NCBI GenBank assembly: GCA_964645045.1
Contig: CAZXYZ010000019.1
Location: forward strand, 1-64,000
DNA length: 64,000 bases
Direction of reading: 5' to 3'
Source: Anammoximicrobium sp964645045
GTDB taxonomy: Bacteria; Planctomycetota; Planctomycetia; Pirellulales; Pirellulaceae
The position numbers and the translations under genes were made by a program. The notes beneath the pieces are model-generated. The model had not been told where the DNA came from and searched no databases. It saw only the letters and a list, made by a program, of their open reading frames with translations. Shown piece after piece: positions 26,473-35,831 of the stretch. Positions within the stretch are counted from its first letter, which is position 1. The number at the start of each line of letters is the position of its first letter.

Positions 26473-26703
26473 TTAAGCCTGCCGAATCGACTGACGAACC
26501 AGCTCAAACGCTTGATCCAAAGGCAGACCGGCATCGCCCGAATGCAACTCGCGCACAGCGTCTCGCACGGCTTCCAGGTCTTCTTCCTCCTCGTCCAGTG
26601 CCCGCAAGGCGTCGCGCAAAACATCGTCTTCCGTCGCATAAGATCCGACGGCCAAGCGATCGTCCACCTGCCGTCGAACATCCGCGGGAAATGGATAAGC
26701 CAT
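26473..26703 (-). CDS. ParD-like antitoxin
   Basis: The protein has 76 residues. The N-terminus has the ribbon-helix-helix-like pattern of ParD proteins (PADVRRQVDDRLAVGSYATEDDVLRDALRALDEEEE), where the GxYxxxxDVLRDAL segment is the second helix region. The acidic C-terminus would wrap the toxin. It precedes the ParE gene by 5 nt and should bind its own promoter in the 26704-26959 gap. I see no inverted repeat there that I can call as the operator. Confidence 0.8.
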   Translation of the reverse strand: MAYPFPADVRRQVDDRLAVGSYATEDDVLRDALRALDEEEEDLEAVRDAVRELHSGDAGLPLDQAFELVRQSIRQA

Positions 26704-26959
26704 ACTCGAACCTCCGCTGGGAACCCAAGACCAATAAATATATTCGAGAACGCCGTCAGTTCGAAGTAGGACGACATGCGTCCGCCTCCATCTGGCCAGC
26801 CCACATTATTGCATACCAAGGTAGACGCTGTAACGGGAAGCGCGTCGGTAAGGGAAAGCCCGGCTACGATCAGTGACCGCTACGCGGCAAAGACCAACAA
26901 AGACCGGGACTTGTTCTGGCCTGCGTTGGCAGGGACGGTCCGTTCGCCCAGCATGATGG

Positions 26960-28444
26960 CTACTTGGCTGCGGGAGGCTCCGGCAGACTCCAGCCTGGTC
27001 GGTACTCGCGGCGGATCAGTCCGTCGGCTTCCGGGGCGTTCTTGACTTTCAGGGCGACTGCGTCCCATTCGATCTTGCTGCCCAACCGCACGGCCAGGTT
27101 GCCCAGCAAGACCATCTCGGTGAACGGCCCGGCGTAATCGAAGCTGGACAAGGGCTTGGGGCCGCCGCGGCAGGCGTCGATCCACTCGGCGTCCTCGTTC
27201 GGCACGCGGCGAATGGTCTGCGGGACGTCCTGGAACTGCCCGGCCCGCTCGCCCGGCGCGATGATCCAGTCGGTCGCGCTGCGGCGGAACAGCATCGTGC
27301 CCGCGTCACCCACTAGGATCAAGTCCCAACGCGACGGATCGTCCACGGCCGCGGCCGCTTTTTTCTTGGCTCGTTTCGCCTCGGGTTCCGCCGAGACGGG
27401 TTCTCTCTTGGCCGCTCCTGCGGTCGCTTGTTTCAGCAGCGCGTACGGCGCGTTCTGCCGGTCGTCCCTCTTACCGTCGTACCACACGAACTTGACCGCC
27501 GGCTGATCGACCGCCGCTCGAGGGCCGACCGCGCCGCCCAGCGTGCCGCCGCCGACCGACGCGCGGGAGGCGAACTGGTACGTGATCGTCGACCAGTCGG
27601 GACCGGTCTCCTTCGTCGGGCCGCCCGATTCGGCTTCGACCGACAGCGGCGCGCCCAGATCGAGCGCCCAGTAGGCCATGTCCATGATGTGGCATGCCAT
27701 GTCGCCCAGCGCGCCGCAGCCGAAGTCCCACCAGCCGCGCCACTTGAACGGAACATAGCAAGCATTGTACGGCCGCAGCGGGGCCGGGCCGACCCACAGG
27801 TCCCAGTCCAGATCGTCCGGTTTGGCCTGGTCCGCCAGCCGTTGCCGCTCGTCCAGCGCCGCTTGTCCCTGCGGCCAGATGGGGCGGTTGGTCCAGGCAT
27901 GGACCTCGCGGACCGGACCGATGACGCCGGCCCGCACTAGTTCCACGGCCCGGCGGATCGGCTCGCCCGAGTGCGCTTGGTTGCCCATCTGCGTCTGGAC
28001 TTTGTAGTAAGTGGCGGCCCGGGCCATCACCCGCGCTTCGTAGATCGAATGCGTCAGCGGTTTTTGGCAATACACGTGCTTGCCCAGCGACATGGCCATT
28101 ACGGACGCCGCAGCATGGGTGTGGTCGGGCGTGCTGACCGTGACCGCGTCGATGCCCTTTTCTTTTTCCAGCATCACGCGGAAGTCGGTGTAGCGTTTGG
28201 CTTCCGGGAACTTGCTAAACGTCCCTTCCGCCCGGCGCTGGTCGACGTCGCACAGCGCGACGAAGGTGCCGCCGGCCTGGGTCACGTCGTTGACTTCACC
28301 AGCCCCTTTGCCGCCGACACCGATCCCGGCCACGTAGAACCGGTCGTTCGCGCCCCAGACGCGCCGAGGAAGGAAGGTGAAGGCCAGCGACGAGGCCGCT
28401 GCCGCGCCGAGAAACTGACGCCGGTGAATCCGGTGATCGCGCAT
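26960..28444 (-). CDS. Tat-exported Gfo/Idh/MocA family oxidoreductase, second copy
   Basis: The protein has 494 residues, with a twin-arginine signal (HRRQFLGAAAASSLAF). The Rossmann motif GIGVGGKGAGE follows. The normal EKP motif is QKP here (VYCQKPLTHSIYEARV), with the lysine kept. Substrate-domain features include WRGWWDFGCGALGDMACHIMD. Compared with the gene at 6685 it has a longer C-terminal part with a Lys/Ala-rich insert (KRAKKKAAAAVDD). It probably acts on a sugar in the periplasm. The reaction direction and substrate are not known. It is divergent from the peroxiredoxin gene. Confidence 0.88.
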   Translation of the reverse strand: MRDHRIHRRQFLGAAAASSLAFTFLPRRVWGANDRFYVAGIGVGGKGAGEVNDVTQAGGTFVALCDVDQRRAEGTFSKFPEAKRYTDFRVMLEKEKGIDAVTVSTPDHTHAAASVMAMSLGKHVYCQKPLTHSIYEARVMARAATYYKVQTQMGNQAHSGEPIRRAVELVRAGVIGPVREVHAWTNRPIWPQGQAALDERQRLADQAKPDDLDWDLWVGPAPLRPYNACYVPFKWRGWWDFGCGALGDMACHIMDMAYWALDLGAPLSVEAESGGPTKETGPDWSTITYQFASRASVGGGTLGGAVGPRAAVDQPAVKFVWYDGKRDDRQNAPYALLKQATAGAAKREPVSAEPEAKRAKKKAAAAVDDPSRWDLILVGDAGTMLFRRSATDWIIAPGERAGQFQDVPQTIRRVPNEDAEWIDACRGGPKPLSSFDYAGPFTEMVLLGNLAVRLGSKIEWDAVALKVKNAPEADGLIRREYRPGWSLPEPPAAK

Positions 28445-28635
28445 CTTGGGTCCCCTTTATTGAGTTGCGAGTGTTGCTTGAACATATCCCAGTTGAACCT
28501 GCACCGCCAGCGGTGTCATACTATCACATGTCATGCTATCACAGGCTTCGTCAACACCAGGAATGAAGACCGCGGACGGCCGGACTCCCCCACAAGGTTC
28601 GACATGTCGCGGTCAACGGGCAACAAGGAGTTCCG

Positions 28636-29124
28636 ATGAGACCAATCCAAACGGGCGACCGGGCACCGGCCGTGACGGCAAACGCCCACAACGGCCAACG
28701 GGTCTCCCTGGCCGACTTCCATGGAACGTCTGTAGTCGTCCTGTACTTCTACCCGAAAGACGACACGCCGGTCTGCACCGCGGAAGCCTGCGCGTTCCGG
28801 GACGCCTACGAGGATTTCGTCCGCGCGGGTGCGGTGGTCATCGGCGTCAGTTCCGACTCGTTGGATCGCCATCAAGCCTTTGCCAGCGGACATCGTCTGC
28901 CCTTCCTGCTGTTGGCCGACGAGGATGGCTCCCTCCGGAAAGCGTTCGGCGTGCCCAAGACACTGGGGCTGTTGCCGGGACGGGTCACGTATGTCATCGA
29001 CCGGGAGGGTGTCGTGCGCCACGTGTTCAGCTCCCAGTTCTCAGCCGACCGGCACGTGGCGGAGGCATTGGAAATCGTCGCCAAGTTGGCCCAAGACAAT
29101 CGCGGCGAGCAGGACCGGCCATGA
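28636..29124 (+). CDS. bcp: BCP/PrxQ-type peroxiredoxin
   Basis: The protein has 162 residues with AAGGAG upstream of the ATG at 28636. The AhpC/TSA-type thioredoxin fold carries the motif FYPKDDTPVCTAEACAFRD, with peroxidatic Cys47 and a possible resolving Cys52 five residues later, the atypical 2-Cys arrangement of PrxQ/BCP. The later VTYVIDREGVVRHVFSS strand is family-typical. It reduces hydroperoxides in the cytoplasm with thioredoxin-like donors. The short neighbouring reading after 29122 is not supported. Confidence 0.93.
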   Translation: MRPIQTGDRAPAVTANAHNGQRVSLADFHGTSVVVLYFYPKDDTPVCTAEACAFRDAYEDFVRAGAVVIGVSSDSLDRHQAFASGHRLPFLLLADEDGSLRKAFGVPKTLGLLPGRVTYVIDREGVVRHVFSSQFSADRHVAEALEIVAKLAQDNRGEQDRP

Positions 29125-29628
29125 AGATCGCCTGCGTGGGAGGAATCATCCTGGTTCGATGCCGCCAGGCTGAGGCGGACGTCGGCGAGCCACCTCGCCA
29201 CGAATCGTGTCTTGCAACTGATCGGCGTCTTGATGTCTTTCAAAGTGAGCAGGTTTTCATGACTCGGATGATCCGGAGTGTTCTTTCGGTTGGCGGCCTC
29301 AGCATCCGCCGGCGCGTACGACCACTTCGATCCCTCGCCTGGTCGCGGATTCTAGTGCGTTGTTTAATCCATGTATTGGGGTCGCGCTGGGTGAGCGGCA
29401 AGGCGCTAGCCGCCGGTGGCGTCCAAAACCAGCGGCTAGCGCCTTGCCGCTCACAACCCGCGGATTTGGCGTGGACAACGCACTCCCAGCGAAGGGCAAC
29501 GACTTGCGGCCCTTTCGCTTGCCCTTCCCGTGGAACATCTTTGGATCGTCAACTGCATGCCATCCCGTATCAACTTCGCTGGGGCCTCGCCCCAGACCCC
29601 GCGGCGGCTGCGGACGCTCCGCCTTCCG
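29125..29628. other. Intergenic interval with palindromes
   Basis: No gene is supported. A strong palindrome lies at 29391-29454 and a smaller hairpin, CTGGGGC (29579-29585) with GCCCCAG (29589-29595), sits just beyond the end of the broken FGE gene. There is no U-tract after either. Confidence 0.5.
29391..29454. repeat. 23-bp-arm palindrome
   Basis: The arms 29391-29413 (starting GTGAGCGGCAAGGCGCTAGC) and 29432-29454 are exact complements around an 18-nt loop. The weaker similarity of the flanks extends the symmetry outward. Confidence 0.85.
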
Positions 29629-32423
29629 CTACCGGAAGGCTACCGCCGAAAAACTGTCAGGGAAGGAAACGGGCCTCGCGAGGCGGAAGCCCAGGAAGTC
29701 GTACCGGCACGACGGCCCGCTCCAGTAGCGGAGGGCCGACCGGCAGTCCTCGGCACCGCCCCCCAACCGCCGCCCCGGATCACCCGGTCCGAGCCCCCGG
29801 ACGCCCCGCTTGGATCGTCCAGCGGCGACCTTACGTAATACCGGTCATCGAACCAATCCTGACACCATTCCCACACGTTGCCATGCATGTCGTACAACCC
29901 GAACGCGTTGGGACGCCTGCTACCCACGCGCCAAGGACTGACCGAGTTATTCGAAAACAAAGCGTACTCGCCCAATTGGTCGCTTGTCGCTTCAAAACTA
30001 TACATTGTCGTGCTGCCCGCCCGGCACGCATACTCCCATTCCGCCTCCGTCGGCAAGCGATATGCTTGCCCCGACGATTCTTCCGCAGGCAACGCCGAAA
30101 GCTTCCGGCAGAATTCCGGCGTTCCTTCCCGAGACACCCGCTCCACCGGAAAACGACTCGTGTCCTGCCCCGAAACCTTATCGCTCCCGCTGCCCGTTCG
30201 TGAAAAATAGCTTGGGTTCGTCCCCATTACCCGTTCGTACTCCCCCTGCGTCACCTCGTACACGCCCAGGTAATACGGTTTCGTGATTCGCACCCGATGC
30301 TCTGTCTCGCTGCTGTTCCGGTTCGCCTAGCTATCCGGCGACCCCATCATGAATTCCCCCGCGGGGACCAGAGCCAGCCTCATCCCAATCGAGTTTGTCA
30401 ATTCCGGTTCCACGCTTTGTGTGTTGTCAGACGGCAACGTCGGCTCGAGCCCCTGCACGGCGGGGGCCAGTCCGGGCAAAGCGTCCAACTTTGTCCTCGC
30501 CGCGCGGTGATCAACTCCCAACGGCCTGAAGAAATCCACGCCGCTTTGCACCCAAACCTTGTGGAAATCCAGGACCATGGCGTTCCTTATTATGGGGTCC
30601 TTGTGTGCGTCAAGCCTCGCCGCGTCAAGACGGCACACTCCACGCGCTGCATCCTTCCAGTTGCTCTGGGAATTCGCCGACCAAACGACAACAGCCTCCC
30701 CGCCATTCGGTGACATGCACTTCAGTTCGGCCGCCAAGTTCAGCACGAGATACGGCCAATCCACGCTCGGCGTCACTACGACTATCATCACCGCCCTGTC
30801 GCTCTCCTCCACCACCTTCAGATCTATAACCTCAACCGATGCCTGCAGGGTGCTCCGCATCAAGCCGGCGAGAATGCCCAGACCGGTTGCGAATTTCGAG
30901 CGACGCAAGTTCGGATCGCCCCCGACGACCACCTCCACCGAGAATTCCGTCAGTTCGGCGAATGCGTGAACCTCAGGTTTCTGGGGCGCTTCGGACGCCA
31001 TCGGAGTCGGCTTCGGGGGCGCCGCTGGCTTGGCAGCCACCGACACTTGGCTTGCCGCCGAAGGCTCGTTCCCTGACTCCGCAGCCGGGTCCGCAGATGG
31101 TCCGGCTGGCTTGGATGCACTTGGCTGAGACGAATCGGCGGTTTCCGACGTTTTCGTTGCCTTGGCCTCGGTGTCCGGGGTTTCCGTATCGGCAGGCGTT
31201 CGATCCGACTCGGCCGCCGCCGTCGGCTCGACCGCACGAGGGACCGCCGGCTGGATGGCGAGGCCCGGATCGGCGGGCGCCGGATCAGCCGGCTTGCTGG
31301 TTTTCGGTTGGGTATCGGCTGCTGTCGGATTCCTTGGTTTCCCCTCGCCATCCAGGCCCTTCCCAACAAACGCCGTACCGGCATCACCATCGGCGACCTC
31401 CGGCCCCTCCCCGCCGGTAAACAGGCTCCAAACCAGGAAAAGCACCAACCCGAGCAGAATTCCGCCTACCGCGGCACCCGCCATGATCGCGATGCGTAAC
31501 ACATGGGGGCGGACCTCCATCGACCACCACGCTCGGTTGACACGTTCTGAACGATCTACAACTGGCGGGGGAGCTGGAATTTCCTTGCCGCCTTCCGCGA
31601 CTTCCGGGCGTGCCTGAGGTGGCACGACGACGGGCGGCAAAACGGCGGGTGAACGCGGCGCGGGGGGCGGAACGGCCTGTTCTTGCGCCGCAACCTGTTC
31701 TCGCAGCGTTCCGTCGTACTCTGCCTTCTTCGCAGGAGTCAGCAAACATGCCTTGGCCGCCGCCAGTTCGTTCAGGATCTGCTGCGACAGCACCGAGTGC
31801 GGACCAAGTTGATAACTCCGCACGTGAGTGATTTGGCGTTCGGCCGCGTCGCTGATAACCTCCAGATCGTCTTCGAAACGTTCCAGTCCCAAGAGCCGGT
31901 AGTAGTCCGCCGGCTGATGCTTCGGCGAGATTCCCAGCCAGCGGTGGTGGGGATCGAAATGCTCGGCCAAGCGTGGGTCCTGAACCGCTCGCGAAGCACC
32001 GATGGCGGGCTCCATAGCGCCAACATGAGTTCGCGGGCTGGCTGGCGGAGGGCCCGCGTCGTTTCCGCAGCTGCTGGCTTCAGAGCGTACCGACGAGGCC
32101 ACGATCAGGGGCGGCACAGGGTCGACGGCTGGTTCCTGTCCTACAAGTGATTCGCGCAGCTTCCGGTCGTATTCGGCCTTCTCGTCGGGATCCAGCAAGC
32201 AGGCATTGGCTGTCGCCAACTCGTTCAAGACCCGCTGAGACAGATCCGAGTGCGGACCGTGTTGGTATCGCCGTACGTGCGAGGTCTGACGTTCCGCAGC
32301 ATCGGCAATCACCTCCGGATCGTTCTCGAAGCGATCAATCCCCAGCAGCCGGTAGTGATCCGCGGGCCGGTGCCTGGGCGGAATCCCGAGCCAGCGATGA
32401 TAGGGATCGAAGTGTTCGGACAT
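29629..32423 (-). pseudogene. Membrane protein with tandem J-like domains and C-terminal FGE-sulfatase domain, broken by two lesions
   Basis: The original product was about 931 residues. Residues 1-95 and 155-250 are two copies of a planctomycete J-like domain (HRWLGIPPRHRPADHYRLLG; HRWLGISPKHQPADYYRLLG). A membrane segment follows near 305-335 (AIMAGAAVGGILLGLVLFLVW), then a Pro/Ala-rich linker, an unrecognised alpha/beta domain, and a formylglycine-generating-enzyme-like domain from NSIGMRLALVPAGEFMMGS. An in-frame TAG at 30327-30329 interrupts that domain, and the same frame resumes directly as ETEHRVRITKPYYLGVYEV. A second lesion is a missing base in a six-C run at 29759-29764. With one base restored, the frame continues SALRYW to GFRLAR and stops at 29629. 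Without the lesions it would be a regulatory or scaffold protein of unknown role. Confidence 0.75.
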
Positions 32424-32445
32424 GGGTTGGCCTCGGGCACGCGGG

Positions 32446-33408
32446 TCACGTCAACAGGCTGCGCACTTCCGCCAGCGAATCGGCGGTGCGGAGGGACTCT
32501 TGGACGGCCCGTAATACTTCCACGTCTTGCTCCCCTTGCACCAGGGGCAACAACGTCAAGCCGACAGCGCCGAACTTCAGTTCCAACGCCACCTCGATCC
32601 CACGCTGCAAGCCGCGTCGTTCGCCTTGTTGGCTCCCTTCCTCACGGGCCATGCGTTCGATGCTGGTTACATAGGGCATTTGTCTTTCCTCCTCGAAACG
32701 GTGAATCTGTTCTTGGAATTCTTTCTCGAACTCGCGCGGCAAGTCCATCAGCCAGTCGATCAGCCGAAACAACTGCCGGATTTCCTCCGCCGTCAGGCCC
32801 CGGTCAAACAGGCTCTTGACCAAACGGATCTTCCAATCCCGGCGCTGGGCCGGCTGGTGCCGCGTTTCGATCGTCTTTAGGTGAGCCAATACCACGGCGG
32901 CAAATGGGTTCCGTTCGGCTTCCAATTCCGCCACCCGATCCGCGTAGTCCAATAACTTGACGACCGGAAACTCTAATCGCATCGTGCAACCCCAGAGGCT
33001 GTAGCCGAATTCGTCCGGCCGCCAACCCTGCTGCTCGTCACCCAGCACCGCTAGGCTGACCACCGGCCGGCGATACCGGTCAAAGATCCGGTAGTGGTAC
33101 ACGTACATCCGCTCGCCGAATTCCTCTTCGGGCTGATTCTGGACCTCGACGTGGATCAGCACCCACGCTTCCTCGCCGTCGATTCGCGAGACTTTGAACA
33201 GCTTATCTGCCAGCCGCGAGCCCAATTCTGCTTCCCGGACGATTTGCTGCAGCTCCTTGTCCAGGCTTTCGTACCGGCGGCTCCAGTCGATTCCGCGGAA
33301 CACATCCGGAAAGAAGAACGCCAGAAACTGGCGGAAGAACCATTCCAAAGCTTCTTTCCACGGGCTGTCGTACTCGCTCACCAGCAGGCTCCTTGCCGTC
33401 GAAACCAC
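32446..33408 (-). CDS. Rpn/PD-(D/E)XK-like nuclease-family protein
   Basis: The protein has 320 residues. Recognisable parts include an N-terminal WKEALEWFFRQFLAFFFPDVF, then the putative nuclease strands (DKLFKVSRIDGEEAWVLIHVEVQNQ, with the E-x-Q pattern of the PD-(D/E)XK core), and a C-terminal helical region ending in a DUF4351-like tail (ALELKFGAVGLTLLPLVQ). Members of this transposase-related family promote recombination in E. coli (RpnA-type) or are of unknown role. It lies immediately upstream of the broken FGE gene on the same strand. A related protein is at 61431-62360. Confidence 0.75.
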   Translation of the reverse strand: MVSTARSLLVSEYDSPWKEALEWFFRQFLAFFFPDVFRGIDWSRRYESLDKELQQIVREAELGSRLADKLFKVSRIDGEEAWVLIHVEVQNQPEEEFGERMYVYHYRIFDRYRRPVVSLAVLGDEQQGWRPDEFGYSLWGCTMRLEFPVVKLLDYADRVAELEAERNPFAAVVLAHLKTIETRHQPAQRRDWKIRLVKSLFDRGLTAEEIRQLFRLIDWLMDLPREFEKEFQEQIHRFEEERQMPYVTSIERMAREEGSQQGERRGLQRGIEVALELKFGAVGLTLLPLVQGEQDVEVLRAVQESLRTADSLAEVRSLLT

Positions 33409-33490
33409 ACAAGCAGAATCGCGTTTGTACCCTCAAACAAATTGTATGCTACGGGCACTGCCTTGTCATGCGGAAGGCTTCCACGTGGGC

Positions 33491-33531
33491 GAGTCTCTCC
33501 GAGACTCACATTCCAGTCTTGGAGAGACTGG
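33491..33531. repeat. Two small adjacent hairpins
   Basis: GAGTCTC (33491-33497) pairs with 33501-33507, and CCAGTCT (33513-33519) pairs with 33525-33531. They lie between the nuclease-like gene and the end of the squalene-cyclase-like gene. Confidence 0.55.
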
Positions 33532-33592
33532 ACTACGTGGGCCACGCCGCACGTCGCGAAGGGCAGGCAGATCCGAGAGCGAGGACCATCCG

Positions 33593-35677
33593 CTACTTCA
33601 CATCAATCTGCCGGAAGATCGGCAGGTGGCGGTAGTAGACTTCGAGGGTGCAGACGGCCAGCGAGGTCATGTACACGCGGCCGCCGGCCGAGGCGTGCTC
33701 GCCGCGCGGGGCCCAGCTGCCGGCCGCCTCGCCGCGGGTTTCCTGGGTGTTGACCAGGGCGTCGCGCATCAGGAAGTTCCAGCGTTCCCACTCGGCGCCG
33801 CCCACGTGGTGCAACGCTTGGGTGCCGTAGTACCAGTAGTAGACATTGGGGCTGTCGGCCGCAGGCGGATGATTGTCCAGCAGCCAGCGGACGCCTTCCA
33901 TCAGCGGCGGATCGGTCTTGGTCCAGCCCAAGTAGATGCGGCACAGCAAGCCTTCCGCCGTCATCGCGGGCGTGGGCTGGTTGCCGGGCTGGTAGGCGTA
34001 CAACGCGCCGTCACGGCGCTGGACGCTGTCCAGAAAATGACTGGACAACTCGAAGGTCTCCGCGGGCACTTTTAGCTTGGCGGCCCGCGCACTCTGCATC
34101 GCCATCAATTGCCAGCCTACAACGCTGGTGTCGCCGCGGCGTTCGCGGCCACGGAGTTCTTGGTTGGGTTCATAACGCCAGCCGCCGTCGGGATACTGGG
34201 CGGCGACAATGAAGTCGATGGCCTTCTGGGCCGGTTGCCGCAGGGCCTCGTCGCCGGTCATCAAGAATGCCTCCCCTAACACGATCGCCCCTTGGCCGTG
34301 GGCGTACATTCCCGTATTGCCCGCCGAATCGGCCCGCAAATCTCCGTTCGGCTTCTGCTGGCTGACCAGCCAGCGCAAGCCGCGCGCGACGGTCTCCTTG
34401 TGCCGCCCGGACAGGTGCGTTTGGCCGGCGCCCAGGTAGGGCAGCAAGGCCAGCGATGTGGCCGCCGAGTCGCTCCGCATGCCGCCGTCCAGCCGCCAGC
34501 GCCCGTCCGGCTGTTGCTGCTGGGCCAGCCAGCGGAGTCCGCGCGCCACGGCGGCTTCGGTCAACGTGGTGCCGCCCTCTTGCTTGATCAATTCGACGCG
34601 AACGCGCGGATCGCGGGCCGCGATGGCCACGCTGCTGCCGTCCGTCCGGCCGATCTCCAGCTTGAGCCTCTCCATGTCGGGCAGATTGGGATCGGCCGTG
34701 TCGACCAGCCGCAACTCGCGGGCCTCCTGATCCGCGCGGATCACGGTCTCGCGCGTCTGACGGTCTTGCAGGTCGGTCTTCTCCGGCACGGGCAAATCGA
34801 ACTGCACTTCGTCGGCCGGATTAACGATCTCTTCCTGGCCGGGTTGGCGCAGATTCGTGCTGACGATCGCGTTCAGCCGAATGTAGTTGGCGTTTTCTTC
34901 GCGCCGCGGAGTCAGCAGGGCCAAAATCATGAGGACGATCAGATGGATCAGCAAGCTGGTCAGCCATGCGGGGCTGTCTTTCAGCAGCCGGAGCAGCCAC
35001 GCGCCGGGCGTCAGGTGGCGGGCTAGACGTCGCCGAGGTTCGTTGTAGGTCGCCTCCAGCCGCCTGGACGACGCGACTGCCGGCCGCTCGGTCGGCGTTT
35101 CCGCGGGCGATGATGGGCGAGTCCGCGGTTCCGCACTGGGCGGTGTGATTCCGCCTGCCGGGTGACTGGGGGAAGTCGCCGGCCGACGGGCAGGTGGAGT
35201 TCCGCTCGCCGGGCGCGGAGTTGCCGACCGCTGGCCGTCAGCCCTGCCGCGAGCTGCGCCCGCGCCGAGGGCCCCTGGCCGCTGAGCCGCTTCCCGCTGT
35301 TTCAGCAACCGCAGCGCTTCACGTTCCTGCTCCTCGGTCAATTCGATACTGGTCCGGCACCGCCAGCAGTCGGCGATCATCAGCCACAGCCGCACCGACA
35401 TCGGGGCTCGGCAGTCCGGACAGGCGCACATCAACGCATCGCCTTCCAGCCAGAACATGCCCGAAGAAGCCTGGCTGGCGTGGGAATCAGCAGGCGCGAT
35501 GGCCGCCAGCGCCGGAGATGCGTCGTCGGGCAGTTGAGGCAGCGGGCCATCGGACGACAGGTCGATCACCGCCGGCGGTTGATAGCGGGCGTCCTCGAAC
35601 GCGGGTTCACCCCCACTTTCCGGCGCAGGCAGCAGGCGAAAACTGAGGCTGGAGTCGGAGGTAATCTGGGTCGCCAT
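33593..35677 (-). CDS. Membrane-anchored protein with zinc-ribbon and squalene-cyclase-like repeats
   Basis: The start chosen is the ATG at 35677 (694 residues); a TTG at 35713 would add 12 residues. Residues of about 83-110 hold two CxxC pairs (CACPDCR and CWRCR), likely a zinc ribbon. A Pro-rich stretch precedes one transmembrane helix near 230-252 (WLTSLLIHLIVLMILALL). The C-terminal half has prenyltransferase/squalene-oxidase repeats (GLRWLAQQQQPDGRWRL, GLRWLVSQQKPNGDLRAD, AIDFIVAAQYPDGGWRYEP), an alpha/alpha-barrel fold. I see no DxDD-type cyclase motif, so enzyme activity is doubtful; it may be a binding or sensing protein. It is divergent from the MoxR gene. Confidence 0.8.
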   Translation of the reverse strand: MATQITSDSSLSFRLLPAPESGGEPAFEDARYQPPAVIDLSSDGPLPQLPDDASPALAAIAPADSHASQASSGMFWLEGDALMCACPDCRAPMSVRLWLMIADCWRCRTSIELTEEQEREALRLLKQREAAQRPGALGAGAARGRADGQRSATPRPASGTPPARRPATSPSHPAGGITPPSAEPRTRPSSPAETPTERPAVASSRRLEATYNEPRRRLARHLTPGAWLLRLLKDSPAWLTSLLIHLIVLMILALLTPRREENANYIRLNAIVSTNLRQPGQEEIVNPADEVQFDLPVPEKTDLQDRQTRETVIRADQEARELRLVDTADPNLPDMERLKLEIGRTDGSSVAIAARDPRVRVELIKQEGGTTLTEAAVARGLRWLAQQQQPDGRWRLDGGMRSDSAATSLALLPYLGAGQTHLSGRHKETVARGLRWLVSQQKPNGDLRADSAGNTGMYAHGQGAIVLGEAFLMTGDEALRQPAQKAIDFIVAAQYPDGGWRYEPNQELRGRERRGDTSVVGWQLMAMQSARAAKLKVPAETFELSSHFLDSVQRRDGALYAYQPGNQPTPAMTAEGLLCRIYLGWTKTDPPLMEGVRWLLDNHPPAADSPNVYYWYYGTQALHHVGGAEWERWNFLMRDALVNTQETRGEAAGSWAPRGEHASAGGRVYMTSLAVCTLEVYYRHLPIFRQIDVK

Positions 35678-35831
35678 GGCCTTGGGTGCCGTCTCGCGGC
35701 GCGGGAGCGTCAATTACCGCTGATCGATGGTATTTCAGGCGAGCGGCACAATCTGCCCAATTGCGGATGTACCTTGCAGCGTTTAGTCTAACGACTTTCA
35801 GTTCGATTGTTCAAGCGATTTGAGAGAGTTC

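Noticed and set aside
28533..30203. 556-codon plus-strand frame spanning the peroxiredoxin and part of the FGE gene
   Set aside because: It runs through a real gene in another frame and through palindromes; it is Arg/Pro-rich and shows no domain.
30327..30329. In-frame TAG here and at 62991-62993 as sign of amber recoding
   Set aside because: Several intact genes in the window end with TAG (for example at 4421-4423, and the minus-strand genes ending at 4534 and 6685), with non-protein sequence after it. A recoded amber codon would extend those genes.
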